Origin: Sulfurospirillum sp. UBA6790 | GTDB taxonomy: Bacteria > Campylobacterota > Campylobacteria > Campylobacterales > Sulfurospirillaceae | Assembly (NCBI GenBank): GCA_002452855.1 | Contig: DKFS01000031.1 | Location: 7,089-48,652, forward strand | Reading direction: 5' to 3' | DNA length: 41,564 nt | Shown: positions 33,830-41,564 of the stretch, one piece after another | Position numbering within the stretch: position 1 is the stretch's first letter | Layout of the letters: the number at the start of each line of letters is the position of its first letter | Notes under the pieces: model-generated | What the model saw: only the letters and a program-made list of their open reading frames with translations | What the model was told of the DNA's origin: nothing | Databases searched by the model: none | Made by a program: the position numbers and the translations under genes

Positions 33830-34865
33830 AAAAGAGGCGTTTATTAAAACGTTTAGTATCTTTTTTCTCTCACTGACACTTTTAACGAGTATTGTGGCTT
33901 ATTTTTATTATGGCGAACAAAAACACATTATGGAAGAGCAAATTTTCTCGGAGATGAAAGAGTTTACGTACGATTTTCAATCTAAAAAATTTGATGTCGA
34001 TGTCATCGCCTATCGTCACGATGTAGATAGACTCAATCTTCAGCCGTGCGTTGAAGGCATGTGTGCTTATTTTAGTATTCCAACGTCTAAAAACAATATG
34101 TTCAAAGTCATTTTATCGCATGAAAATTATTACGCAAAGAAAAATACTATTATTTTTAAAGTCTTTGTTGTGTACAGCTTTATTCTTGGTTTTATTTTCT
34201 TGTTTTCGTTGCTTTATTCTTTTTATGCGCTCTATCCACTCAAAAAAGCACTCGATATTTTAGAGAGTTTTCTTAAAGATATGATTCATGATTTAAATAC
34301 GCCTGTAACGTCCATTTTACTCAACACAAAAGCGATGGCAAAATCACATGCATGCGACGCATTGGAGCGCATTGAACTCGCGGCGCAAACCATTGCTTCG
34401 TTGTACCGTAATTTAGAAGTTTTACATCAAGGATTTATTCCGCATAAACACGATGTTGATTTAAAAGAGCTTTTACATGTAAGAGCAAAACTTTATCAAA
34501 AACTCTATCCTCACCTTAGCTTTGTCTTTAATACGCACACTTACATCGTTTCGAGCGATAGCGATTCCATTGCCCGTATTTTTGACAACTTAATTTCCAA
34601 TGCATGTAAATATAACAAAAAAAAAGGAACAGTAACCCTTTGTAATCAAAACAACATCGTCACCATTAGTGATACAGGCGTTGGTATCAAACAGTGTGAG
34701 CGAATTTTTGAACGTTATTATAAAGAGCATCCTAAAGGCTTGGGGCTTGGACTCAACATCGTGCAATCTTTGTGTCAATTACTGGGTATTCACATTAGTG
34801 TTACGAGCCAACTCGAGCAAGGAACTACTATCACGCTGGTTTTTCCGACGAAGGAGAACGCATGA
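33816..34865 (+). CDS. Membrane histidine kinase paired with the OmpR-type regulator
   Basis: 349 residues. Two membrane segments (about 10-30 and 112-137) enclose a small periplasmic domain of about 80 residues that holds a Cys pair (QPCVEGMC). H158 is in DMIHDLNTPVTSI, an unusual H-box with Asn-Thr where Leu/Arg-Thr is common. N box: DNLISNACKYNKKKG. G boxes: SDTGVGI and GLGLGLNIVQSL. The start is TTG 33816 with AGGA about 8 nt upstream, overlapping the regulator gene; no nearby ATG is in frame. The CxxxxC periplasmic motif might sense metal or redox state, which is speculative. Confidence 0.88.
   Translation: MKHYEKEAFIKTFSIFFLSLTLLTSIVAYFYYGEQKHIMEEQIFSEMKEFTYDFQSKKFDVDVIAYRHDVDRLNLQPCVEGMCAYFSIPTSKNNMFKVILSHENYYAKKNTIIFKVFVVYSFILGFIFLFSLLYSFYALYPLKKALDILESFLKDMIHDLNTPVTSILLNTKAMAKSHACDALERIELAAQTIASLYRNLEVLHQGFIPHKHDVDLKELLHVRAKLYQKLYPHLSFVFNTHTYIVSSDSDSIARIFDNLISNACKYNKKKGTVTLCNQNNIVTISDTGVGIKQCERIFERYYKEHPKGLGLGLNIVQSLCQLLGIHISVTSQLEQGTTITLVFPTKENA
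34473..34482. repeat. TTACATGTAA palindrome, copy 13
   Basis: Exact, inside the kinase gene, read as Leu-His-Val-Arg. Confidence 0.85.
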
Positions 34866-35215
34866 AAGTAGTTGCTTTTCTTCTGCTGTTCTGCCTACTT
34901 TATGCCAGCGATGAAGCTCAAATTGAAGAAGATATTACCAAAACGCAAAGCATTGATGAGCTGAGCACAAAAATGCAATACGCACCCAGACAATACCGTC
35001 ATCGTTATATGCAAGCCATTAAAGAGCGTGTTATGCAAGAAAATCAAGCAAGGCGCCAACAACTAATGCAATCATTAAGCAATGAAGATGTCGCAACCCA
35101 ACACATCAATGCCCTCTCCGGTAACCGCCAAGGCTCTAGTGCTTCGGGCAACGGCGGCTGTGGGTGTGGAGGAGGAAAAGGTGGCAATGGTGGAAAAGGC
35201 GGTGGAAATCGTTAA
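34862..35215 (+). CDS. Small exported protein with Gly/Cys-rich tail
   Basis: 117 residues of no family I recognise. A signal peptide (MKVVAFLLLFCLLYA, likely cleavage near residue 15-16) precedes an acidic and then Arg/Gln-rich helical part (PRQYRHRYMQAIKERVMQEN). A C-terminal glycine tail (about 92-117) holds a CGC pair followed by GGG, GKGGNGG and KGGG. Its start overlaps the kinase stop by 4 bp, so it belongs to the two-component operon. It may act in the periplasm as a signal modulator or metal binder; this is inferred from position and composition only. It ends 13 bp before the convergent GNAT-nitrilase stop, with no clear terminator between. Confidence 0.7.
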   Translation: MKVVAFLLLFCLLYASDEAQIEEDITKTQSIDELSTKMQYAPRQYRHRYMQAIKERVMQENQARRQQLMQSLSNEDVATQHINALSGNRQGSSASGNGGCGCGGGKGGNGGKGGGNR

Positions 35216-35228
35216 ACAGCCGTATCAC

Positions 35229-36794
35229 TTAGCCTTTTACCACAACAAAATCTTCTTTATCGCCCTTCCATCGCAAACTATACAAGTCATTACGACGTGA
35301 GCGTAGATTGCGTACGCTACCTCGCTCTCTTAACTCTTTTAACAAGCTCAAATCCAAATCAGCCACGAGTGTCATCTCGGTATTAGGCGTAGCTTCTGCG
35401 ATGGTTGCATCGTGTGGGAAAGCAAAATCAGAGGGGCTAAAGACGGCTGCTTGAGAGTACTGAATATCCATATTTTCAACCCGGGGAAGCGTGCCGACAC
35501 TGCCAGAGATAGCGACATAACACTCATTTTCAATCGCCCTAGCTTGTGCGCAACGACGTACGCGCAAGTAACTGTTTTTCGTGTCTGTCCAGTAAGGGAC
35601 AAAGAGAATATCAATGCCTTGTTCTGCCAAAAGACGCGGAAGTTCAGGGTACTCAACATCGTAACAGACGAGAATGCCCACACGTCCGACATCGGTTTCA
35701 AATATGCAAAGCTTATCGCCGCCATGCATACCCCAATACGCCTCTTCATCGGGTGTAATATGCAGTTTTTTTTGTGAATCTCGTGTACCATCACGACGGC
35801 ACAAGTAGCTTGCATTGTAAAGCGTATTGCCATCGTATTCGGGCATACTGCCTGCAATGATGTTGATGTTATAACGCACGGCAAACTGCCCTATTTTCTC
35901 GACCAATGTGTCCGTATGTGCCGCAACGGTACGAATCGCCGTTTCAGGGTTTTCATCGCTTCGAAGCGCCATAAGTGGCGCATTAAAAAATTCAGGAAAC
36001 AAGACAAAATCGGCATTGTACCCTGCCATCGCGTCCACGAAAAACTCAACTTGGTCTAAAAATTCTTCCACGCTTTTAACACTGCGCATTTGCCACTGTA
36101 CAATGCCCACACGCACAATGCCGCGATTGACCGTTGGGTTGGTGTGCGGCTCTTCATAGTCCACATTGCTCCACTCCAAAAGCGTGGCGTACTCACGTGA
36201 TGCGGCATCTCCTTTGAGGTAGCCTTTTAACACACGCCTGACATGAAAATCATTTGAGAGCTGAAACCCTAAAACGTGGTCGCGTAGCTCTTTATCTTTA
36301 ACCAATTCGATGTATTTTTTAGGGGTCATTTCATGCGCATGTTCTGCATATCCAGGAATGCGCCCTCCGGCGATGATACGCTTAAGATTCAGCCTGTAAC
36401 ACAGCTCTTTTCTGGCATCATAAAGCCTTCTGCCAAGGCGAAGTCCCCTGTAATCGGGATCGACAAAGATGTCTAATCCATACAGTGTATTTCCTTTAGG
36501 GTCGTGCGTTGTAATCATACCCTCACCCGTAATTTGATTGTACGTGTGCCTATCGCCAAATTTATCATAATCCACGATTAAGCTCTGCGCCGCCGCGATG
36601 ACTTTTCCATCGTCTTCGATGCAAATTTGCCCTTCAGGAAAGGTTTTCAGTTGCGCGCTAAACTCTTCAAGCGTCCAACCTCCAAGCGTCGGATAAACTC
36701 TGTCCATAATTTTTTTAACTTGCGCGTAGTCTTCTAATTGTAGATTGCGAAGTATCAGTTTATTTGCAAATTTTGAATCGTCACTGTTTCCCAT
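35229..36794 (-). CDS. GNAT acetyltransferase-nitrilase fusion (YhcX-like)
   Basis: 521 residues. The N-terminal GNAT domain (about 12-200) has the acetyl-CoA loop region GLDIFVDPDYRGLRLGRRLYDARKELC. The C-terminal carbon-nitrogen hydrolase domain (about 225-500) has the Glu-Lys-Cys triad in LFPEFFN, KKLHITPDEEAYWG and ILVCYDVEYPELPR (Cys near 376). It is the same two-domain layout as B. subtilis YhcX; it probably handles an amide or acylated amine, and the substrate is unknown. AAAAAAGGAAA precedes ATG 36794. It lies downstream of nifK on the same strand, separated by a terminator and a homopurine tract, so it may or may not be part of the nif transcript. Confidence 0.9.
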   Translation of the reverse strand: MGNSDDSKFANKLILRNLQLEDYAQVKKIMDRVYPTLGGWTLEEFSAQLKTFPEGQICIEDDGKVIAAAQSLIVDYDKFGDRHTYNQITGEGMITTHDPKGNTLYGLDIFVDPDYRGLRLGRRLYDARKELCYRLNLKRIIAGGRIPGYAEHAHEMTPKKYIELVKDKELRDHVLGFQLSNDFHVRRVLKGYLKGDAASREYATLLEWSNVDYEEPHTNPTVNRGIVRVGIVQWQMRSVKSVEEFLDQVEFFVDAMAGYNADFVLFPEFFNAPLMALRSDENPETAIRTVAAHTDTLVEKIGQFAVRYNINIIAGSMPEYDGNTLYNASYLCRRDGTRDSQKKLHITPDEEAYWGMHGGDKLCIFETDVGRVGILVCYDVEYPELPRLLAEQGIDILFVPYWTDTKNSYLRVRRCAQARAIENECYVAISGSVGTLPRVENMDIQYSQAAVFSPSDFAFPHDATIAEATPNTEMTLVADLDLSLLKELRERGSVRNLRSRRNDLYSLRWKGDKEDFVVVKG

Positions 36795-36874
36795 AAAAAT
36801 TTCCTTTTTTATTGTACCCTGAGGCTAAAAAGTATTCATGAAATCTTATCACAGTTTGTATTTACCGTTGGTTT

Positions 36875-36919
36875 GGAAAGAAAGGAGAGAGGAAAGAAAG
36901 GAAGGAGAAAGAAGAAGAG
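36875..36919. other. 45-bp homopurine/homopyrimidine tract
   Basis: The plus strand is an unbroken run of A and G from 36875 to 36919, so the nif transcript strand is pure C/T. It begins inside the terminator stem after nifK and extends toward the GNAT-nitrilase gene. Tracts of this kind can form triplex DNA or act as an extended pyrimidine-rich terminator tail. Confidence 0.8.
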
Positions 36920-36932
36920 CTTACGCTCTTCT
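36913..36932 (-). terminator. Terminator hairpin after nifK
   Basis: AGAAGAGC (36913-36920), loop TTAC, GCTCTTCT (36925-36932), ending 1 nt from the nifK stop codon. On the nif strand it is followed by the long pyrimidine run. Confidence 0.75.
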
Positions 36933-36933
36933 C

Positions 36934-38481
36934 TTATCTCACACAGTCGAAGAAATAATCTGTTTTTGCGATACCTTTTGTCTCTTCATCAAGCGCGTCT
37001 AAGACGGAGTTAGTAATCCAAGTTAAAAGGTTAAGCGCGCCTTCATAGCCACTGATTGAGTATCTATGGAGGTGGTGTCTATCAAAAATTGGGAAACCGA
37101 TACGAATAAGTGGTATTTTTGTATCGCGATACAACTCTTTACCATAAACGTTACCGATCATGAAATCTACAGGTTCTGTGAAAAGTAGACTTCTTAAAGC
37201 CCACAAGTCTTTACCCGCCCAGATATTGCACTCTTCTTTGAAAGTACATTTATCAAGGATAGCTTGCATCTCTTTTTCCCAACCTTTACGTGGAGCATTG
37301 TGGCAAAGAACATGCGTTGGAACAGCACCCATTTCAACTAAGAAAGAGACAACACCTAACAAGAAGTCAGGGTCTCCCCAGATAGCGAATTTTTTGCCGT
37401 GCATATACGGATAACTGTCTTGCATAGCATCGACTAATTGACCACGTTGAACACTCAACTCTTTTGGCACTGGTTTACCCGTAAGTTCGCTGAGTTTCAT
37501 CACAAACGCGTCTGTACCGCCAAGACCGATTGGATTACATGTAATGTACTCTTGTTTCCAATCATTTTTGACGGTTTTACCTGTTGCTTGTGTTGAATAC
37601 TTTTGAAGTGAAATCGTCGCTCCTGCACTGCTTGCTGTTTTAGCAACAGAAAGTGGTGTACCACCTGCGAAGAGTTTATATTCGCCTGCTGGAGTATTCC
37701 ATTGCTCTTCATGGTCACCAATCATAACGATTTTGTCGCTGAACATAGCAGCGATTTTTTTCACTTCTTTTAAGCTACCGAGGTATGGTTCAAAACCAGG
37801 AATGATGTTGATACGTTCAGCATCTTTCTCACCGCGTGCTTCAAAAGGGTTCAATTCTTGTAAGATAGCGTTCATCATATTGTCATAACCTGTAACGTGG
37901 CTACCGACAAATGAAGGCGTATGTGCCGCTGGGATTGGCGTATTGTCAAGTTCCCCTTCAGCATCTTTACGCGCACCGATAACAAACGCACCCAAGTCAT
38001 CACCAATAACTTCTGCCATACATGTCGTAGAAACCGCAATCATATCTGGTTTGTAAAGGGCTTTACAGTTACGTAAACCCTCTTTCATGTTTGCAAGTCC
38101 ACCAAAAACCGCCGCACTCTCACTCATAGAGTCAGATACACAAGGAGTTGGCTCTTTAAAGTGACGTGTAAAATAGCTTCTAAAGTAAGCCACACAACCG
38201 TGACTTCCATGAACATATGGCATAGTGTTTTCAAAACCAAGCGCAGCCATAACAGCTCCTAAAGGCTGACATGCTTTTGCTGGGTTAATCGTAATGTGCT
38301 CACGTGCTAAGTTTTTCTCACGGTATTCCCATGTGGTTGTCCACTTAGCGATTTCAACAACTTTCTCAGGATTGGTAGCACCTGCGTGACCTTCAAATTG
38401 TTGTTTGTTTTTGAAAACGTCTTGATACTCTGGTTTTAAAAAGAGCTTCTGCCCATTTACTATGTTTTCTACGTCTTGCAT
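36934..38481 (-). CDS. nifK: Nitrogenase MoFe protein beta chain, NifK
   Basis: 515 residues. With NifD it forms the alpha2-beta2 MoFe protein. The P-cluster cysteines are C71 (NPAKACQPLGA), C96 (GSHGCVAYFR) and C154 (STTCMAEVIGDD). The N-terminal part is of the long type and includes HITINPAKA. Fourth gene of nifH-orf-nifD-nifK, 10 bp after nifD with AAGGAG ahead of its ATG. A TTACATGTAA copy lies inside, read in a different frame (ITCN). It ends at a strong hairpin. nifE, nifN, nifB and other cofactor genes are not in the window. Confidence 0.97.
   Translation of the reverse strand: MQDVENIVNGQKLFLKPEYQDVFKNKQQFEGHAGATNPEKVVEIAKWTTTWEYREKNLAREHITINPAKACQPLGAVMAALGFENTMPYVHGSHGCVAYFRSYFTRHFKEPTPCVSDSMSESAAVFGGLANMKEGLRNCKALYKPDMIAVSTTCMAEVIGDDLGAFVIGARKDAEGELDNTPIPAAHTPSFVGSHVTGYDNMMNAILQELNPFEARGEKDAERINIIPGFEPYLGSLKEVKKIAAMFSDKIVMIGDHEEQWNTPAGEYKLFAGGTPLSVAKTASSAGATISLQKYSTQATGKTVKNDWKQEYITCNPIGLGGTDAFVMKLSELTGKPVPKELSVQRGQLVDAMQDSYPYMHGKKFAIWGDPDFLLGVVSFLVEMGAVPTHVLCHNAPRKGWEKEMQAILDKCTFKEECNIWAGKDLWALRSLLFTEPVDFMIGNVYGKELYRDTKIPLIRIGFPIFDRHHLHRYSISGYEGALNLLTWITNSVLDALDEETKGIAKTDYFFDCVR
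37535..37544. repeat. TTACATGTAA palindrome, copy 14
   Basis: Exact, inside nifK, read as part of Ile-Thr-Cys-Asn. Confidence 0.85.
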
Positions 38482-38491
38482 TGTGCTCTCC

Positions 38492-39946
38492 TTAGTTAGA
38501 TTCCCATGGTGCTTTGGTGTGAGCCCATACTGGGGAGTTCAACGCCAAATCCATGTCTTTTGCAAAAATTGCAAAGGCATCGTATCCATGATACGGACCA
38601 CTATAATCCCAAGAGTGCATTTGTCTAAATGGCAAGCCCATTTTTTGGAAGACATACTTCTCTTTAACACCGCTGGCTACTAAGTCTGGTTTGAGTCTTT
38701 TAACGAATTGCTCTAATTCATATTCGTTGGTATCATCGTAAATCAATGTTGTACCATTTAACTCATCTTTGGTTCGTTTGTAGTCATCACCGTGACCAAA
38801 CTCGTAACCTGTACCAATAATTTTCATTCCTAAATCTTCGTAAGCACCGATAACGTGACGAGGGCGTAAACCACCAACGTAAAGCATTACGGTTTTGCCT
38901 TCTAACTTTGGTTTGTATTTTGCGATGACTTTATCGGTCATTGCAGTATATTTAGCAATCACTTCTTCTGTTTTTGCTTGGATACTCTCATCAAAGAATG
39001 CCGCAATTTTGCGTAAGCTTTCTGTTGTTTTACTTGGTCCAAAGAAGTTATATTCCATCCAAGGCACACCAAATTCTTGCTCCATATGACGAACAACGTA
39101 GTTCATACTTCGGTAGCAGTGAAGAAGGTTGATTTTTGCTTTTGGAGCAATCGTCAATTCTTTATAGGTTGCATCACCACTCCATTGAGCGATAACACGA
39201 AGACCCATCTCTTCTAGTAAAATTCTTGAACTCCACGCATCTCCACCGATGTTATAGTCACCAATGATAGCGACATCATAGGGAGTTGATTCAAAATCTT
39301 TTTTATAAGAGTTATCAGGTAAGACCTCATCACGGATCATATCGTTCGCGATATGGTGACCTAGACTTTGAGAAACACCACGGAAGCCTTCACATGAAAC
39401 AGCAATGGTAGGTTTGCCTGACTCTTTTTTATAGGCTTTAGCAACAGCTTGGATATCATCACCAATCAAACCGATTGGACACTCACTTTGTACGGAAATA
39501 CCGTTGTTAAGTGGGAAAAGCGTATCAATCTCAGCGAGTGCCGCTTTGAGTTTTTTATCGCCACCAAATACGATATCTTTTTCGTTGTAATCGGTTGAAA
39601 AGTTCATCGTTACATAGGTATCAACGCCTGTTGTTCCGATGTAATAGTTTCTTCTACCTGCACGGCTGTATTGACCGCATCCGATAGGTCCATGGCTGAT
39701 ATGAATCATATCTTTCACAGGACCCCAAACAACGCCCTTACTTCCAGCGTACGCACAGCCTCGCTGAGACATAACACCTGGAACAGTTTGCTTATTGCTC
39801 TTCGTCGCGTCACAAGCACCTTTTACACCATCAGGCATATCAACACCAAGGTGTTTTTCCCTACTTTTTTTTGCCTTTTCAGGATAAGCTTCAAGCACTT
39901 CCGCGATTGCGGCTTGTTGCTGGCTTAGCAATGTTTCTGTTGTCAT
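38492..39946 (-). CDS. nifD: Nitrogenase MoFe protein alpha chain, NifD
   Basis: 484 residues. P-cluster ligands: C64 (RGCAYAG), C90 (GPIGCGQYS) and C156 ([11 protein letters not shown]). The FeMo-cofactor ligands are C277 ([11 protein letters not shown]) and H444 ([12 protein letters not shown]), and SQSLGHH carries the conserved Gln and His near the cofactor. The full ligand set and sequence style indicate the molybdenum enzyme, not VnfD or AnfD. AAGGAAAG precedes ATG 39946, which lies 29 bp after the small gene that separates it from nifH. Confidence 0.97.
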   Translation of the reverse strand: MTTETLLSQQQAAIAEVLEAYPEKAKKSREKHLGVDMPDGVKGACDATKSNKQTVPGVMSQRGCAYAGSKGVVWGPVKDMIHISHGPIGCGQYSRAGRRNYYIGTTGVDTYVTMNFSTDYNEKDIVFGGDKKLKAALAEIDTLFPLNNGISVQSECPIGLIGDDIQAVAKAYKKESGKPTIAVSCEGFRGVSQSLGHHIANDMIRDEVLPDNSYKKDFESTPYDVAIIGDYNIGGDAWSSRILLEEMGLRVIAQWSGDATYKELTIAPKAKINLLHCYRSMNYVVRHMEQEFGVPWMEYNFFGPSKTTESLRKIAAFFDESIQAKTEEVIAKYTAMTDKVIAKYKPKLEGKTVMLYVGGLRPRHVIGAYEDLGMKIIGTGYEFGHGDDYKRTKDELNGTTLIYDDTNEYELEQFVKRLKPDLVASGVKEKYVFQKMGLPFRQMHSWDYSGPYHGYDAFAIFAKDMDLALNSPVWAHTKAPWESN

Positions 39947-39975
39947 GGCTCTTTCCTTAATTTTTTGTAGCGCGA

Positions 39976-40335
39976 TTAAGCAACTTTTACTCTGTAAAGA
40001 AGCATATCGTCAAGCTTTTTGCAAACATCTGCTGTTGCAGCACCATCGACTGCTTTCGAAATTTCGCTCATTTGATACTTGTTGGTGTAGAAAATCATTT
40101 TGTATTCACCTTCGATGTCTGATTTTTTGTAGTAATCAGCCAATGCGGTGAAAAGGAATGATCCTTTTTCAACTCTTAAGTCTTCTTGTTTAACACCATC
40201 ACGGTTTTCACTGATAAGAACTGCGTAACTAACATCTGAAAGATCGCCAACTTCTGCTGTGACTCTTTCGATAACTTGTTCATGACTAATTTTATTTCCC
40301 ATTGTTGCTGGAAAGTGGTATCCGCAAATAAACAT
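39976..40335 (-). CDS. Uncharacterised protein between nifH and nifD
   Basis: 119 residues: [20 protein letters not shown] near the N-terminus, a middle part with [22 protein letters not shown] and [13 protein letters not shown], and a [14 protein letters not shown] end. No signal peptide, membrane segment or metal-binding cysteine cluster. The position between nifH and nifD is where archaea and clostridia place the PII-like NifI1/NifI2 pair, but the PII T-loop and other PII signatures are absent, and it is encoded as a single gene. The start at 40335 is supported by AAAAGGAGC 6 nt upstream, a strong site, so it should be well made. It probably modulates nitrogenase or the Fe protein; this is inferred from position. 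Confidence 0.85.
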   Translation of the reverse strand: MFICGYHFPATMGNKISHEQVIERVTAEVGDLSDVSYAVLISENRDGVKQEDLRVEKGSFLFTALADYYKKSDIEGEYKMIFYTNKYQMSEISKAVDGAATADVCKKLDDMLLYRVKVA

Positions 40336-40365
40336 TGTGTGCTCCTTTTACATTTTTCATTTAAT

Positions 40366-40436
40366 ACGTCAAAAGGGCAAAGCTCTTTTGACTACGTTAG
40401 CCACTGGGGCACTAAAGCTTGCCGAACATGTCGGCA
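40366..40436 (-). promoter_or_regulatory. Two hairpins in the nifH-orf119 gap
   Basis: The 121-bp gap 40336-40456 holds a strong stem, ACGTCAAAAGGGC (40366-40378) with GCTCTTTTGAC-T-ACGT (40382-40396), loop AAA, and a second hairpin TGCCGA-N5-TCGGCA (40420-40436). Neither is followed by a T run on the nif strand. They look like mRNA-stabilising or partial-attenuation elements that would keep nifH transcript above nifDK. Confidence 0.6.
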
Positions 40437-40456
40437 GAGTTTCCTTCGGTTGTTTA

Positions 40457-41389
<933 letters not shown>

Positions 41390-41408
41390 TTATTTCACAA
41401 CACACTTT

Positions 41409-41424
41409 TGCATATAGTGTTCCA
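41409..41424 (-). promoter_or_regulatory. Sigma-54 promoter of nifH
   Basis: The minus strand reads TGGAACACTATATGCA: GG-N10-GC spacing is exact and only two positions depart from TGGCACRN4TTGCW. The transcription start is expected near 41398, 30 nt before the nifH ATG. Confidence 0.75.
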
Positions 41425-41469
41425 TAGAAAAATATTTTGGAAAAAAAATTCAAACATAAAGCAAAATAT

Positions 41470-41479
41470 TTACATGTAA
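41470..41479. repeat. TTACATGTAA palindrome, copy 15
   Basis: Exact (12-bp form 41469-41480), intergenic, about 45 bp upstream of the nifH -24 box and about 70 bp before the divergent gene. It is thus near the place where an enhancer-binding site for NifA would be expected. Confidence 0.85.
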
Positions 41480-41509
41480 AGTGTCAATATTCCTAAGTGA
41501 GTGTTTGGT

Positions 41510-41515
41510 TATAAT
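41510..41515 (+). promoter_or_regulatory. -10 box of the gene divergent from nifH
   Basis: TATAAT in GGTTATAATC, 32 nt before ATG 41548. A second AT-rich run, TATATAAT, lies at 41523-41530. Confidence 0.45.
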
Positions 41516-41547
41516 CAACCGCTATATAATATGGAAAAGGAGAAAAG

Positions 41548-41564
41548 ATGCAAGCACTTTTTGA
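41548..41564 (+). CDS. Start of a gene divergent from nifH (partial)
   Basis: ATG 41548 is preceded by AAAAGGAGAAAAG, an excellent ribosome site at 7-nt spacing, and by a -10 box. Only the codons for MQALF are visible before the window ends, so no function can be given. Confidence 0.6.

Noticed and set aside
34862..35215. Gly-rich protein as a bacteriocin or lasso-type precursor
   Set aside because: It has an ordinary Sec signal peptide and no maturation or export genes nearby; coupling to a two-component system fits better.
39976..40335. Small gene between nifH and nifD as a PII-like NifI
   Set aside because: No T-loop or other PII signature; a single gene instead of a NifI1/NifI2 pair.

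Overview
The window looks like a chromosome segment of a free-living campylobacterotum (Epsilonproteobacteria), most like Sulfurospirillum. This rests on an estimated GC near 40% (not computed), tightly packed operons, a neelaredoxin-type superoxide reductase, CCG/LUD-type anaerobic oxidoreductases, a Mo-nitrogenase and a Coo-type [NiFe] hydrogenase. The genus is an inference. No rRNA, tRNA, CRISPR array, insertion sequence or phage gene was seen.

Layout: 1-1.6 kb holds the end of an unknown gene, a degenerate HdrB-like CCG protein and superoxide reductase. 1.6-6.9 kb (minus strand) is nif block 1: an aldo/keto reductase, a FrdA/NadB-type flavoprotein and nifT form one operon with a candidate sigma-54 promoter, followed by nifA and a SIR2-like gene. 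7.1-15.6 kb holds an aminotransferase, an EmrAB-type tripartite efflux operon, a SlyD-like isomerase and a HincII-type restriction-modification system. 15.6-22.3 kb holds a lactate-utilisation (LUD) operon, a MarR-isochorismatase-MFS operon, a NYN/LOTUS protein and an HD protein. 22.5-27.2 kb is a seven-gene [NiFe]-hydrogenase operon. 27.3-35.2 kb carries two signalling operons: an HD-GYP regulator with a 1561-residue BvgS-like kinase, and an OmpR-type regulator with a kinase and a Gly-rich exported protein. 35.2-41.4 kb (minus strand) is nif block 2: nifH, a small unknown gene, nifD, nifK, then a GNAT-nitrilase. A divergent gene starts at 41548.

How the genes fit together: NifA would drive sigma-54 promoters upstream of nifH and upstream of the aldo/keto reductase operon, but this NifA ends right after its AAA+ domain and has no DNA-binding domain. 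The hydrogenase has CooL-X-U-H-like subunits, a CooF-like ferredoxin, HypA and a GltD-like flavoprotein, but no adjacent CooM/CooK membrane pump. That suggests a soluble H2:NAD(P)(/ferredoxin) enzyme.

Two window-wide patterns stand out. The 10-bp palindrome TTACATGTAA occurs 15 times (about 0.1 expected). The HincII site GTYRAC was not found at all by eye (about 37 expected), as a long-resident active restriction system would cause.
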